Shown here: positions 1 through 8,462 of the stretch, in pieces
How positions within the stretch are numbered: the stretch's first letter is position 1
Layout of the letters: every line of letters starts with the position of its first letter
Assembly (NCBI GenBank): GCA_963843595.1
Contig: CAWJLG010000010.1
Location: 310,001-374,000 of the forward strand
Source: CAIWHR01 sp963843595
GTDB lineage: Bacteria; Pseudomonadota; Gammaproteobacteria; Burkholderiales; Casimicrobiaceae
DNA: 64,000 nt
Direction of reading: 5' to 3'
The notes under the pieces: model-generated
Told to the model about the DNA's origin: nothing
Databases searched by the model: none
The model's input: only the letters and a program-made list of their open reading frames with translations
Made by a program: the position numbers and the translations under genes

Positions 1-1
1 C

Positions 2-358
2 CGCGTTGCGGTGCTCGACCATGCGGTGTGCCGTTTCTATCTGCCGCCGCCCGATGACTCGCACTTCTTCACCGCTTCGGAAGAGGAGTGTGCTGGGCTG
101 CGAGATCGATTCCCGCTTTTCGTGCTGGAGACCGACAGTGCGTTCTATGCGGGGCTGCCCGACCCGGTGACCGGCGCCTGTGCCCCCGGTCTGGGCCCGC
201 TCTATCGGTTGTGGAATCCCTCGACCAATGATCACTGGTTCACGGCTGACGCCGAGATCCGTCAAATGGCGATGACTCAAGGTTATGTCGCCGAAGGCTA
301 CGGCGACGATGGCGTGGCGATGTGCGTCCTGCTGAGCTGCTTCGGTAATGCATGCTGA
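2..358 (+). CDS. C-terminal fragment of a DUF5648-type protein
   Basis: The reading frame is open from the left edge, so this is the end of a larger protein; a GTG at 11 is internal. About 118 residues are visible. They hold two copies of a pattern of the DUF5648 type: an aromatic 'RFY/YRLWNP' strand followed by a 'HFFTAS' or 'HWFTAD' segment and acidic residues. DUF5648 domains occur at the ends of secreted or surface enzymes and adhesins and resemble carbohydrate-binding or lectin-like repeats. Three cysteines near the C-terminus could form disulfides, which fits an exported protein. The upstream catalytic part, if any, lies outside the window, so no specific role is assigned. Confidence 0.6.
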   Translation, partial: RVAVLDHAVCRFYLPPPDDSHFFTASEEECAGLRDRFPLFVLETDSAFYAGLPDPVTGACAPGLGPLYRLWNPSTNDHWFTADAEIRQMAMTQGYVAEGYGDDGVAMCVLLSCFGNAC

Positions 359-607
359 TGAACGACGTGCCAACGCATCCAGATTCCAACCGGTGAGAAG
401 GCTGGCGTTGCGAAGCGGCCTCGCGCACTGGGTCGGGCTCTCCGGGCTCCCAAGCGGTCGCTCGGCCGTCCGAGCCGCCGCACACGGCAGCGGCAGCGCC
501 AGGCTCGCGGCGTCCGACGCATCAATGTCGCAGCGTGCTTGCGACCGACCGTGAGGTCGCCGCATGGAGCGGGTCGCGCAATATCCGGCTGCCGGGGGTT
601 GCCAATC
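359..607. other. Intergenic segment without a recognisable gene
   Basis: About 250 bases separate the DUF5648 fragment from the next plus-strand gene. Short open frames here have no family signature and look like chance frames in GC-rich DNA. A weak inverted repeat near 540-560 (GACCG/CGGTC-type) has no T tract, so I do not call a terminator. Confidence 0.4.
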
Positions 608-1301
608 ATGAAGAACGCATCGACCCCCTCACTTGCAGCACTTGTGTTCGTCGTGTCATCGCTCACGCTGGCCCAGCCGGTGATCTCCCATTGGGAGCCG
701 GCAACATCGGCCGACGGGTACGGATTCTGGGCACAGGTGGACCGTATCGGCGATGGCGGAGCGCCCTGATGACACCGTCCTGACGGTTGGAGCCCAGATC
801 AATGCCGTGGGTCGGCGAGGCGTCAACCAGGTCATCTTCGGGATCGCGGCCGAAGCCCTGACCGAGCAGGGATCCTTTTCGCGGTTAGCCGGACTCGAGG
901 CCTCGGTCGTCAACCGTGAGCCGAGCAGCCAACAGCGCAAGGTCGGCATCTGGAGTACGTTCAAGAATCGACCCGACAGCGATTACGCCAATTCCCTCAG
1001 CTCCCTGCTTGCGGTGGACCCCTCGAACGTCGATTCTCAAGCGTTGCGGGTCGAGAACCAGCAAGGCACGGGGTTCGAGCGCGCCATCGTCCTGGGCGTG
1101 AACTCGCTGCACAGTTCTACTCGCGAGATCCAGCCGGTAGTCCTCGATCTCAGCGAAATCCCACTCGAGACGGTCAAGTCCTGGATCTTGATCCGGTATC
1201 CGGACGGCTACTGCCGGTACTACGTCGGCAATGGGCTCGAAGAAACCAGAAGGTGCGGGACTCCTCCTCCCACCTCGCTGCGCTGGCATCAGCCCAATTG
1301 A
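608..1301 (+). pseudogene. Secreted hypothetical protein split by a frameshift
   Basis: Translation from ATG 608 gives a signal-peptide-like start (MKNASTPSLAALVFVVSS, then a cleavable LTLAQ), followed by about 35 residues before a TGA at 767. Reading resumes in the next frame from 768 and runs to 1301. Dropping one base near 767 joins the two parts as GDGGAP-DDTVLTVG and gives about 230 residues. The body contains 'ILIRYPDGYCRYYVGNGL' near the end, typical of a soluble beta-rich secreted domain. I do not recognise the family. It could be a true pseudogene, but other genes in the window show the same type of break, so a sequence error is as likely. The last ~20 residues look low-complexity and the real end is uncertain. 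Confidence 0.5.
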
Positions 1302-1385
1302 GGGACTGCAGGAGAAAGCCCTGTCGGGGGGGCGGGAATCGTTGGAAGTGGTTGCTGGAACAGATTTCGCGGAGGCGTCAGGCTG

Positions 1386-1811
1386 CTATCGACGCTTGCA
1401 GCATTGAACGGTGTCCGTGGGGTGTTGCTCACTTGGGCCGCGACCCGACAGGCGACAATCATTCGCCGGGCCGTCGGGCAGGGCACGCTTGCCGCGTCGC
1501 CACCTCATGCGTTTGATCGCATGGCAGGAAACACACTGCTGCATCGCGTTGGACAAGACGACCAAGGCTGGCCCCGCACCGTCGTCGACACGGGTGTCTT
1601 GCGCTTCCCTCGCGAAGCGACTGGCCGTGCGGCGCATTTGGGTGCCGATGACCTGCACGCCTTTCGGTATGAGCGGGGTAGGGTGCGCAGCGCCATGGCC
1701 TTCCGGAGAACTCGCGCCGCGGTATTGCTCGGCGATGGCCGCCACCTCGTCGAACGCATTTCTCGATAGCGCCTCAACGAATTCTTGTGGCGCAAGCAGA
1801 TCGTCGCGCAC
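1386..1811 (-). CDS. Small cytochrome c, class II-like (C-terminal CVSCH)
   Basis: The 141-residue frame is helical and polar and carries one heme-c motif, CVSCH, at about residues 92-96. The motif lies late in the helical region, as in class II (cytochrome c'-type) cytochromes and related periplasmic c-type proteins. A basic tail of about 45 residues after the motif is unusual. The GTG at 1811 gives no signal peptide. Directly upstream in the same frame lies a hydrophobic stretch (LTARSAWLAALA) that ends in a TGA at 1824-1826 and looks like a signal sequence. An export signal therefore seems to be cut off by an in-frame stop, and heme attachment would fail without it. The gene may be recently broken or carry a base error. 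It follows potC on the same strand. Confidence 0.5.
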   Translation of the reverse strand: MRDDLLAPQEFVEALSRNAFDEVAAIAEQYRGASSPEGHGAAHPTPLIPKGVQVIGTQMRRTASRFAREAQDTRVDDGAGPALVVLSNAMQQCVSCHAIKRMRWRRGKRALPDGPANDCRLSGRGPSEQHPTDTVQCCKRR

Positions 1812-1858
1812 GGTGGCGAGCGGTCACGCGAGGGCGGCAAGCCACGCGGACCGTGCCG

Positions 1859-2687
1859 TCAGCCGGACGGTGTCCGACTCGCCGCGCTTGCCCGCCGCTT
1901 GAGGACGGCCACACTTGCCATCAGCAGCGTCGAGAACCCGATCAGCAGCGTCGCCGCCGCGGTGATCGTCAGGCTGATGTTGTCGTTGATGCCCGCGAAC
2001 ATCTGGCGCGGCAGCGTGCGCGTCTCGGGGCTTCCCATCAGCAGCACGACGACGACCTCGTCGAACGACGTCGCGAACGCGAAGATGGCGCCGGAGGCGA
2101 CGCCGGGCAGGATCGCCGGCAGCATCACGCGCCGGAAGGCCGTCACCGGCGTGGCCCCGCAGACCGATGCGGCGCGCAGCAGATTGCGGTCGAAGCCGGA
2201 CAGCGTCGCGAGCACGGTGATCACGACGAACGGCGCGCCGAGCGCGGTGTGGACGAGGATCAGGCCTGCGAAACCGTTGGTCAGACCCAGCGGGGCGAAG
2301 GCGAAGTACGCGCCGACGGCGACGATGACGACCGGCACCACCATCGGCGAGATCATGATGCCCAGCACGAGTCCGCGCAGCGGAAACCGTCGCTCGCCAC
2401 AGCCCGATGGCGGCCAGCGTGCCCAGCGCCGTCGCCAGAGTGGCCGCGAGCGAGCCGACGATCAGGCTGTTCTTCAGCGACGGCAGCCAGAAGGGCGACG
2501 TGAAGAAATCGGCGTACCAGCGCAACGAGAAGCCGGGTAGCGGGTAGTGGAAGAACGAACCGGACGAGAACGAGAGCGGGACGATCACCGCGATGGGCGC
2601 GACGAGGAACAGCAGCACGGCGTACGCGACACCTGCGTGCACTGCTGCAGCGAATCGCTGGCCGACGGTGCGCGTGTCGCGCGTCAT
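1859..2687 (-). CDS. potC: Polyamine ABC transporter permease PotC (one frameshift)
   Basis: This is an inner-membrane permease of the spermidine/putrescine family. The N-terminal part starts at ATG 2687, overlaps the potB stop as ATGA, and contains the expected first transmembrane helix and 'YPLPGFSLRWYADFF'. Near 2390 the frame changes: dropping one base joins 'AAIGLWRA' to 'RFPLRGLVLGIM'. The second part has the EAA loop (RAASVCGATPVTAFRRVMLP), which contacts the PotA ATPase, and the last helices. Joined, the protein is about 275 residues, normal for PotC. The rest is intact, so I favour a sequencing error over decay. It is the last gene of the polyamine operon. Confidence 0.8.
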
Positions 2688-3931
2688 CCCAGCCGCATCC
2701 GGTCGATGCCGATCAGCCGCTGGTAGACGCCGTAGAGCAGCATCGTCGTGGCGAGCAGGATCAGCGCCATCGCCGCCGCCATGCCCCAGTTGATGGTCTT
2801 GCTGGCGTAGAACGCGATGAAGTAGCTGATCATCTGGTCGTCGGCGCCGCCGACCAGCGCCGGCGTCACGTAGTAGCCGAGGGCCTGGATGAACACCATC
2901 AGGCAGCCGGCACCGATGCCCGGCAGCGTCTGCGGCAGGTACACGCGGAGCCAGGCGGTGAGCGGCGGCGCGCCCAGCGACGCCGCCGCGCGCAGATAGG
3001 ACGGCGGGATCGCCTTCATCACGCTGTACAGCGGCAGGATCATGAACGGCAGCAGCACGTGGACCATCGCGACGTAGACGGCGAAGCGGTTGAAGATCAT
3101 CTTCAGCGGTTCGCCGATCAGGCCCATGCTGAGGAGCGCATCGTTGACCACGCCTTCGCGCTGCAGCAGGACGACCCAGGCGACCGTGCGCACCAGCAGC
3201 GACGTCCAGAACGGGAGCAGGACGAGGAACAGCAGCAGCGCCGCCTTGCGGTCGGTCTGGTGGGCGAGATACAGGGCGACCGGGTAGCCCAGCAGCAGGC
3301 ACGCCAGCGTGACCACGCCCGCGATCCACAGCGTGCGCCAGAGGATCGTGCGGAAGATGGTTTCGTCGTCCTTCTCGCGGACGATGCTGCCGGCGGCGTC
3401 GCGCTTGAGATCCAGCGCGGCCAGCAGGAAGAAATCGGTGACCGGCCCGGACGCGCGCTTGATCGCACCCCAGGTCTCGATCTCCCCCCATTTCGGGTCG
3501 ATCTCGATGAACGCCTCGCGCGCACCCGCGGGGAGCGGTTCGGGGAGCCGGCGGGCCGTCCCGAAGAGCAGCGAGCGATAGCCGGTGACGTCGTAGTTGA
3601 GCCGCGTCGCGGCAGAGGCGAGGGTGCCCGCATCGCGCGCCGCCCGAATGTCGGAAGCCAGCGCGCGGTACGCCTCTTCGCCAGGCAGCGCATCGCCCGA
3701 CCAGCCGTGCAGCGCGGCGGCGACGCGGGGCAGCAGCCGCGGCACGTCGGTGTCGACGACGCTCTTGGTCAGCAGCGCGCCGATCGGAATCACGAACGCC
3801 GCGAGCAGGAACAGGAAAAGCGGCATCGTCAGCGCGGCCGCGCGCAGCTTGGCGGCGCGCTCGGCGCGCGCGAGCCCGCGGGCGAGCCCGCCGCCGGGCG
3901 GCGAATCGACGGCGGAAATGGTGGCAGTCAT
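2684..3931 (-). CDS. potB: Polyamine ABC transporter permease PotB
   Basis: This 415-residue inner-membrane protein pairs with PotC to form the channel of a spermidine/putrescine-type importer. It has an N-terminal helix (residues ~35-58), a long periplasmic stretch of about 150 residues, then five helices typical of the permease core. The EAA coupling motif is seen as 'SYLRAAASLGAPPLTAWLRVYLPQTLPG', here split at residue ~325. It is longer than the classical ~285-residue PotB because of the periplasmic insert, a feature of the 'ABC transporter permease' subgroup found in Burkholderiales and Rhizobiales. The gap of about 117 bases to potD may hold secondary structure, but no clear terminator is visible. 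Confidence 0.85.
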   Translation of the reverse strand: MTATISAVDSPPGGGLARGLARAERAAKLRAAALTMPLFLFLLAAFVIPIGALLTKSVVDTDVPRLLPRVAAALHGWSGDALPGEEAYRALASDIRAARDAGTLASAATRLNYDVTGYRSLLFGTARRLPEPLPAGAREAFIEIDPKWGEIETWGAIKRASGPVTDFFLLAALDLKRDAAGSIVREKDDETIFRTILWRTLWIAGVVTLACLLLGYPVALYLAHQTDRKAALLLFLVLLPFWTSLLVRTVAWVVLLQREGVVNDALLSMGLIGEPLKMIFNRFAVYVAMVHVLLPFMILPLYSVMKAIPPSYLRAAASLGAPPLTAWLRVYLPQTLPGIGAGCLMVFIQALGYYVTPALVGGADDQMISYFIAFYASKTINWGMAAAMALILLATTMLLYGVYQRLIGIDRMRLG

Positions 3932-4048
3932 GCGCCGGCGAAGGGGGAGCGGTGCGTGTGCAGCGCGAACGTTGCGCGGGCGAAGGCGCCCGTCGGCGCG
4001 AGCTTCCCGGAAGCGGCGATCGATGCCAGCCGCTTCCGGGCGGGTGCG

Positions 4049-5092
4049 CTACTTTGCGACCCAGGCGTTGAACCGCTGGTTCAGCTTGTCGAGGTTCTCC
4101 AGCCAGAACTTGTCGTTGATGTAGAGCGCCGTCTTGATGTTTTCGGGCGCCGTGGCGAGGTTCGGCAGCACGTTCTTGTCGATCAGCGCCGTGGCCGCCT
4201 TGGTCGTCACGCCGTAGGGAATGCGCGGCGGCAGGTTCTTCTGGTTGTTCGGGTCGTTGACGAAGACGAGGAACTTCTCCGCATCGGCCTTGTTCGGGCT
4301 GCCCTTCATGATCACCCAGGAGTCGACCGTGTACAGGTTGTTCGTCCAGACGATCTTGAAGTTCTTCTTGTCCTTGTCGTTGGCGGCAGCGATGCGGCCG
4401 TTGTACGCGTCGACCATCACGACCTCGCCGGACGCGAGGAGCTGCGGCGGCTGCGCCCCCTTTTCCCACCAGATGATGTTGGACTTGAGCGCGTCGAGCT
4501 TCCTGAACGCGCGGTCCACACCTGCCGGTGTCGCCAGCGTCTTGTACACGTCGGCCGGGGCCACGCCGTCGGCCATCAGCGCGATCTCGAGCGTGGTCTT
4601 CGGGCCCTTGCGCAGCGCGCGCTTGCCGGGCCATTTCTGGGTGTTCCAGAAATCGGACCAGCTCTTCGGCGTGTCGCCCTTGATCTTGTCGCCGTCGTAG
4701 CCCAGCACGAAGCTGTAGACGATTGCGCCGACGCCGCAGTCGTTCACCGCGTCAGGGAGATACTTGTCCTTGCCGCCGAGCTTCGCCCAGTCGAGCTTTT
4801 CGAACAGGCCTTCCTCGCAGCCCAGCAGGAGTTCCTCGGACTCGACCTGGACGACGTCCCAGTTGTTGGCACCGCCCTGGATCTTGGCCCGCAGCGTGCC
4901 CACACCTCCGTCCCAGCTCTCCTCGGTCATTTTCGTTCCGGTGGCCATGAACGGCTTGAAGTACGCCTCGCGCTGGGCGTCCTGATAGGCGCCGCCCCAC
5001 GAGACGACGGTGAGGTCACGCGCGCCGGCGGCGAGCGACAGGGCGCCGGTCGCGGCGGCGACGAGCAATGAAGCAATGGTTCGTTTCAGCAT
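4049..5092 (-). CDS. potD: Polyamine-binding periplasmic protein PotD-like
   Basis: This 347-residue extracytoplasmic solute-binding protein (SBP_bac_8/PotD-like) delivers substrate to PotBC. The start at 5092 was chosen over an in-frame ATG 14 codons upstream, because GGAGG lies six bases before it and the product then begins with a clean signal peptide (MLKRTIASLLVAAATGALSLAAGA). The mature start, 'RDLTVVSWGGAYQDAQ', is the hallmark of the PotD/PotF/SpuD family. 'WEKGAQPPQLLASGEV' and 'YTVDSWVIMKGSPNK' match the hinge and ligand-cleft regions. Together with the catabolic genes upstream, putrescine or a similar diamine is the likely ligand, but the ligand-binding acidic residues were not mapped. 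Confidence 0.85.
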   Translation of the reverse strand: MLKRTIASLLVAAATGALSLAAGARDLTVVSWGGAYQDAQREAYFKPFMATGTKMTEESWDGGVGTLRAKIQGGANNWDVVQVESEELLLGCEEGLFEKLDWAKLGGKDKYLPDAVNDCGVGAIVYSFVLGYDGDKIKGDTPKSWSDFWNTQKWPGKRALRKGPKTTLEIALMADGVAPADVYKTLATPAGVDRAFRKLDALKSNIIWWEKGAQPPQLLASGEVVMVDAYNGRIAAANDKDKKNFKIVWTNNLYTVDSWVIMKGSPNKADAEKFLVFVNDPNNQKNLPPRIPYGVTTKAATALIDKNVLPNLATAPENIKTALYINDKFWLENLDKLNQRFNAWVAK

Positions 5093-5160
5093 GCTGTTCC
5101 TCCCAGTGGACAGTGGCGACTTCAAATGATGCAACGCGCCGGCCTCGCGACCGGTCGAGA

Positions 5161-6240
5161 TCAGTCTTGCTCCAGCGCGAACACACGGCAGTCCGCGGCG
5201 TTCCAGCCGAAGCGGATTGCGCTTCCTTCCGGTGGCACGGCGACGGGGGGTGCCTTGACGACGACGTCGTCGAGCCCCGGTACCGCGACACGTAATCGCA
5301 GATGATCACCCAAATAGATCGCCTCCGCCAGCGTGCCCGAGAGCGCGCAGTCGAGGCCCGCCGCGTCGCCGAGCGTGACCTGCTCCGGCCGGATCGAGAC
5401 CAGCGCGCGGCGCCCCGGCGCGAGATCCTCGGTGCAGACCCCCGCGAGCCGGACGCCGCCCCCGCTCGTCACGACGCAGATCTCGCCGTCGCGCCGTTCG
5501 ACGACGCCGGTGAGCCGGTTGTTCTCGCCGATGAATCCGGCGACGAAGGCGTTGATCGGCCGCCGGTAGACGGCGTCCGGCGTGCCGATCTGCTGGATGC
5601 GACCCTGGTGGAAGACTGCGATGCGATCCGACATCGTCAGCGCCTCGCCCTGGTCGTGGGTCACGTACACCATCGTGACGCCGAGCTCGCGGTGCAGCCG
5701 GCGTACCTCGAGCTGCATCTGCTCGCGCAGCTGCTTGTCGAGCGCACCCAGCGGCTCGTCCATCAGCACGAGCTTGGGCTCGTAGACGAGCGCGCGGGCG
5801 ACGGCGACGCGCTGCTGCTGTCCGCCCGAGAGCTGCGCGGGCCGACGGTCGCCGAGTCGGCCGAGCTGGACCATCGCCAGCGCCTTCTGCACCCGGCGGG
5901 CGATCTCGTCGCGCGGCAAGCCGCGCACCGACAGCGGAAAGCCGACATTGTCGGCCACCGTCATGTGCGGGAACAGCGCGTAGTGCTGGAACACCATGCC
6001 GATCTCGCGCCGGTGCGGCGGCAGCCGGCCGATCGCGCGGCCTTCGAGGAGAATCTCGCCCGCCGTCGGTACCTCGAAGCCGGCCAGCATCATCAGCGTG
6101 GTCGTCTTCCCCGAGCCCGACGGCCCCAGCAACGTCAGGAATTCGCCGCGCGCGATGTCGAGGTCGAGGTGGTCGACGACGCGCGTGACGCCGTCGTAGG
6201 TCTTCTCGACACCGACGAAGCGGACCAGGGGATCGCCCAT
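5161..6240 (-). CDS. potA: Polyamine ABC transporter ATP-binding protein PotA
   Basis: This 359-residue ATPase energises PotBC. Visible motifs are Walker A GPSGSGKT (residues 39-46), Q-loop VFQHYALFPHMT, signature LSGGQQQ (137-143), Walker B LVLMDEP (157-163) and the switch histidine in VTHDQ. The C-terminal ~110 residues form the TOBE regulatory domain (SIRPEQV, 'NRLTGVVE'). The start at 6240 lies one base after the stop of the SDR gene, so the two are co-translated. The length and domain order are normal for PotA. Confidence 0.9.
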   Translation of the reverse strand: MGDPLVRFVGVEKTYDGVTRVVDHLDLDIARGEFLTLLGPSGSGKTTTLMMLAGFEVPTAGEILLEGRAIGRLPPHRREIGMVFQHYALFPHMTVADNVGFPLSVRGLPRDEIARRVQKALAMVQLGRLGDRRPAQLSGGQQQRVAVARALVYEPKLVLMDEPLGALDKQLREQMQLEVRRLHRELGVTMVYVTHDQGEALTMSDRIAVFHQGRIQQIGTPDAVYRRPINAFVAGFIGENNRLTGVVERRDGEICVVTSGGGVRLAGVCTEDLAPGRRALVSIRPEQVTLGDAAGLDCALSGTLAEAIYLGDHLRLRVAVPGLDDVVVKAPPVAVPPEGSAIRFGWNAADCRVFALEQD

Positions 6241-6241
6241 G

Positions 6242-6976
6242 TCAGACGTGCTGCCCGCCGTTGATGGGAATCTCGGCGCCGGTGACGTAGGTCGCTTGCG
6301 GGGAGCAGAGGAACCAGATGAGATCGGCGACTTCCCCGGGGGTCCCGAGCCGGTGCATCGGAATGTCGTGCTCGACGATCTCGGGCGTGCCGGGCGAAAG
6401 GATCGCCGTGTCGATCTCGCCCGGGGCCACGGCATTCACGCGCACGCCCGCCGGGGCGAGGTCGAAGGCCATCTCGCGCGTCAGCGCGGCCAGTGCGGCT
6501 TTCGACGTCGCATACGCGGAGCCCGCGAACCGGTGCACGCGCGAGCCGGCGATCGACGTCAGGTTGACCACGGTTCCCTTGCCGTTCGCGAGCTCGTTGG
6601 CAAAGCCGCGGGTCATCAGCAGCGGCGCGTAGAAGTTCGTGTTGTACATCGCCTGCCACGTCTCGACGTCGGTGGTCAGCGAGTTGAGGCGCGATCCTCC
6701 CGGCCCCTTGGGCGAGACGCCGGCATTGTTGACGAGCGCGTGGAGTTCGCCGTCGTCGAGCATGTCGCGCATGATGCCGGTGCAGCGGACGATGTTGTCG
6801 AGATCGGAGAGGTCGAGCAGGATGTGCGACTGCGCCAGGCTCCACGGGCATTGCCCGGGCGGCGGCGTTCGCGACACCGTGATCACGCGCCAGCCCTCGG
6901 CGTGGAAGCGCATCGCCGTCGCGTGTCCGATGCCACGGCTCGCGCCGGTGACGATGGCAGTCTTGCGCGCCGCCAT
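6242..6976 (-). CDS. SDR-family oxidoreductase
   Basis: This 244-residue short-chain dehydrogenase/reductase is soluble and NAD(P)-dependent. It shows the cofactor loop TGASRGIG (10-17), NNAG (83-86), catalytic Ser141, Tyr155 and Lys159 (YATSK), and the structural 'INGG' near the C-terminus. A serine or arginine after the second strand (VSRTP) hints at NADP preference. Its place between the aminotransferase and potA suggests a step in polyamine or amino-aldehyde metabolism, such as reducing or oxidising a C4 semialdehyde or hydroxyacid. The substrate cannot be read from the sequence. Confidence 0.8.
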   Translation of the reverse strand: MAARKTAIVTGASRGIGHATAMRFHAEGWRVITVSRTPPPGQCPWSLAQSHILLDLSDLDNIVRCTGIMRDMLDDGELHALVNNAGVSPKGPGGSRLNSLTTDVETWQAMYNTNFYAPLLMTRGFANELANGKGTVVNLTSIAGSRVHRFAGSAYATSKAALAALTREMAFDLAPAGVRVNAVAPGEIDTAILSPGTPEIVEHDIPMHRLGTPGEVADLIWFLCSPQATYVTGAEIPINGGQHV

Positions 6977-7005
6977 TGCTCAGCGCTCTGCTGCGTGCCG
7001 AGTCG

Positions 7006-8394
7006 TCATGCGCCGCCTTTCGCCTTGACCATTGCGAGCGTGTCGTCGAGCGCCTTCCCGAATGCGGCGAGCATCGCGTCGATTTCCGCCTCGTCGATGA
7101 TGAGCGGCGGCGAGAACGCGATGATGTCGCCGGGCATGTTGCGCAGGATCGTCCCGTACGCCTGCGCGCGGCGGACCACGTACGCGGCGATGCCGTCGCC
7201 GGGCGCGAAGCTCGTCTTCGTCGCGCGGTCGCGCACGACCTCGATCGCGCCGATGAGGCCGATCCCGCGTGCCTCCCCGACCAGCGGGTGGTCGGCGAAG
7301 CTGCGCAGACCCGCCTGCAGCCGCGGCCCGACCTTGCGCACGTGGCCGACGATGTCGCGTTCCTCGTAGATCCTGAGCGTCTCCAGCGCCACGGCAGCGG
7401 GCACCGGGTGGGCCGAATAGGTGTAGCCGTGGCCGAACACGCCCAGCTTGTCGCTCTGCGCGAGCAGGATCTCGAAGATCGCCTTCGACACCAGCGTCGC
7501 CGACATCGGGAGATAGCCCGACGTGAGCGCCTTGGCGCAGGTCAGGATGTCGGGCTTCAAGCCGAAGGTGTCGCTGCCGAACATGTTGCCGGTGCGCCCG
7601 AAGCCGCAGATCACCTCGTCGACGACGAACAGCACGTCGTACTTGCGCAGGATGGGCTGGATGCGCTCGAAGTAGGTGGCCGGTGGGACCATGACCCCGC
7701 CGGCCCCCATCACCGGCTCGGCGAAGAACGCCGCCACGGTGTCCGGGCCCTCGCGCAGGATCAGCGCCTCGAGCTCCTCGGCGAGGCGGGCGGCAAACTG
7801 CTCCTCGGTCTCGTCCGGACGGGCATAGCGGTAGTGGTGCGGACAGCTGGTATGCAGGAAGCGGCCGCGAGGGAGGTCGAAATCGCTGTGCGCGAACGCA
7901 AGCCCGGTGACGCTCGCCGCCGCGACGGTCATGCCGTGGTAGCCGCGATGACGGCCGATGATCTTCTTCTTTTCGGGACGGCCGAGGGCGTTGTTCACGT
8001 ACCAGACGAGCTTGATCGCCGTGTCGTTGGCTTCCGATCCGGAGTTCGCGAAAATGACGCGGGCGAGATCATTGGGCGCGATCGAGACGAGCTTCTCCGC
8101 GAGCTCCGTGGCGATGGCGGGCACCTTCCCGGCGAAGCTGTGATAGAAGGGAAGCTCCAGCATCTGGCGGTACGCGGCCTCGGCGAGCCGTCGTTCCGAG
8201 AATCCGAGCGACGCGCACCACAGGCCGGCCATGCCCTCGAGGTAGCGATTGCCGGCCTCGTCGAACACGTAGACGCCTTCCCCGCGTGTGATGACGAGCG
8301 GGCCTTCCGTCTGCACCGTCCGCAGATTCGACGACGGGTGGAGGTGATAAGTGAGGTCGCGCATCGCGGCGGGGCTGCGGGCAGGCATGGTCAT
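7006..8394 (-). CDS. Class III omega-aminotransferase (polyamine/GABA type)
   Basis: This 462-residue PLP-dependent fold-type I aminotransferase is of the putrescine-pyruvate/GABA-type group (SpuC-like). Visible motifs are 'NSGSEANDTAIK' (PLP phosphate binding), 'HRGYHGMTVAA', 'VVDEVICGFGRTG' (Asp contacting the PLP nitrogen) and 'TCAKALTSGYLP' with the Schiff-base lysine. 'GHGYTYSAHP' is typical of beta-alanine/putrescine-pyruvate transaminases. In context it may remove the terminal amino group from putrescine or gamma-glutamylputrescine, or act on GABA. That would replace the PuuB oxidase, which is missing here. ATG 8394 is used; a second ATG two codons later is also possible. Confidence 0.85.
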   Translation of the reverse strand: MTMPARSPAAMRDLTYHLHPSSNLRTVQTEGPLVITRGEGVYVFDEAGNRYLEGMAGLWCASLGFSERRLAEAAYRQMLELPFYHSFAGKVPAIATELAEKLVSIAPNDLARVIFANSGSEANDTAIKLVWYVNNALGRPEKKKIIGRHRGYHGMTVAAASVTGLAFAHSDFDLPRGRFLHTSCPHHYRYARPDETEEQFAARLAEELEALILREGPDTVAAFFAEPVMGAGGVMVPPATYFERIQPILRKYDVLFVVDEVICGFGRTGNMFGSDTFGLKPDILTCAKALTSGYLPMSATLVSKAIFEILLAQSDKLGVFGHGYTYSAHPVPAAVALETLRIYEERDIVGHVRKVGPRLQAGLRSFADHPLVGEARGIGLIGAIEVVRDRATKTSFAPGDGIAAYVVRRAQAYGTILRNMPGDIIAFSPPLIIDEAEIDAMLAAFGKALDDTLAMVKAKGGA

Positions 8395-8462
8395 CGCTCT
8401 ATCCTGGTGTGGCGACTCGCGGTCGCGGGGAACGGTGGGTGCGGGGCGGACGCAACGACGTC

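Noticed and set aside
1824..4634. A 936-codon minus-strand open frame across the pot genes
   Set aside because: It is a shifted frame through potD, potB and potC, with Arg/Ala/Gly-rich composition. Real PotB and PotD lie in other frames with full family motifs; only its short part between 2390 and 2687 is real (the PotC N-terminus).
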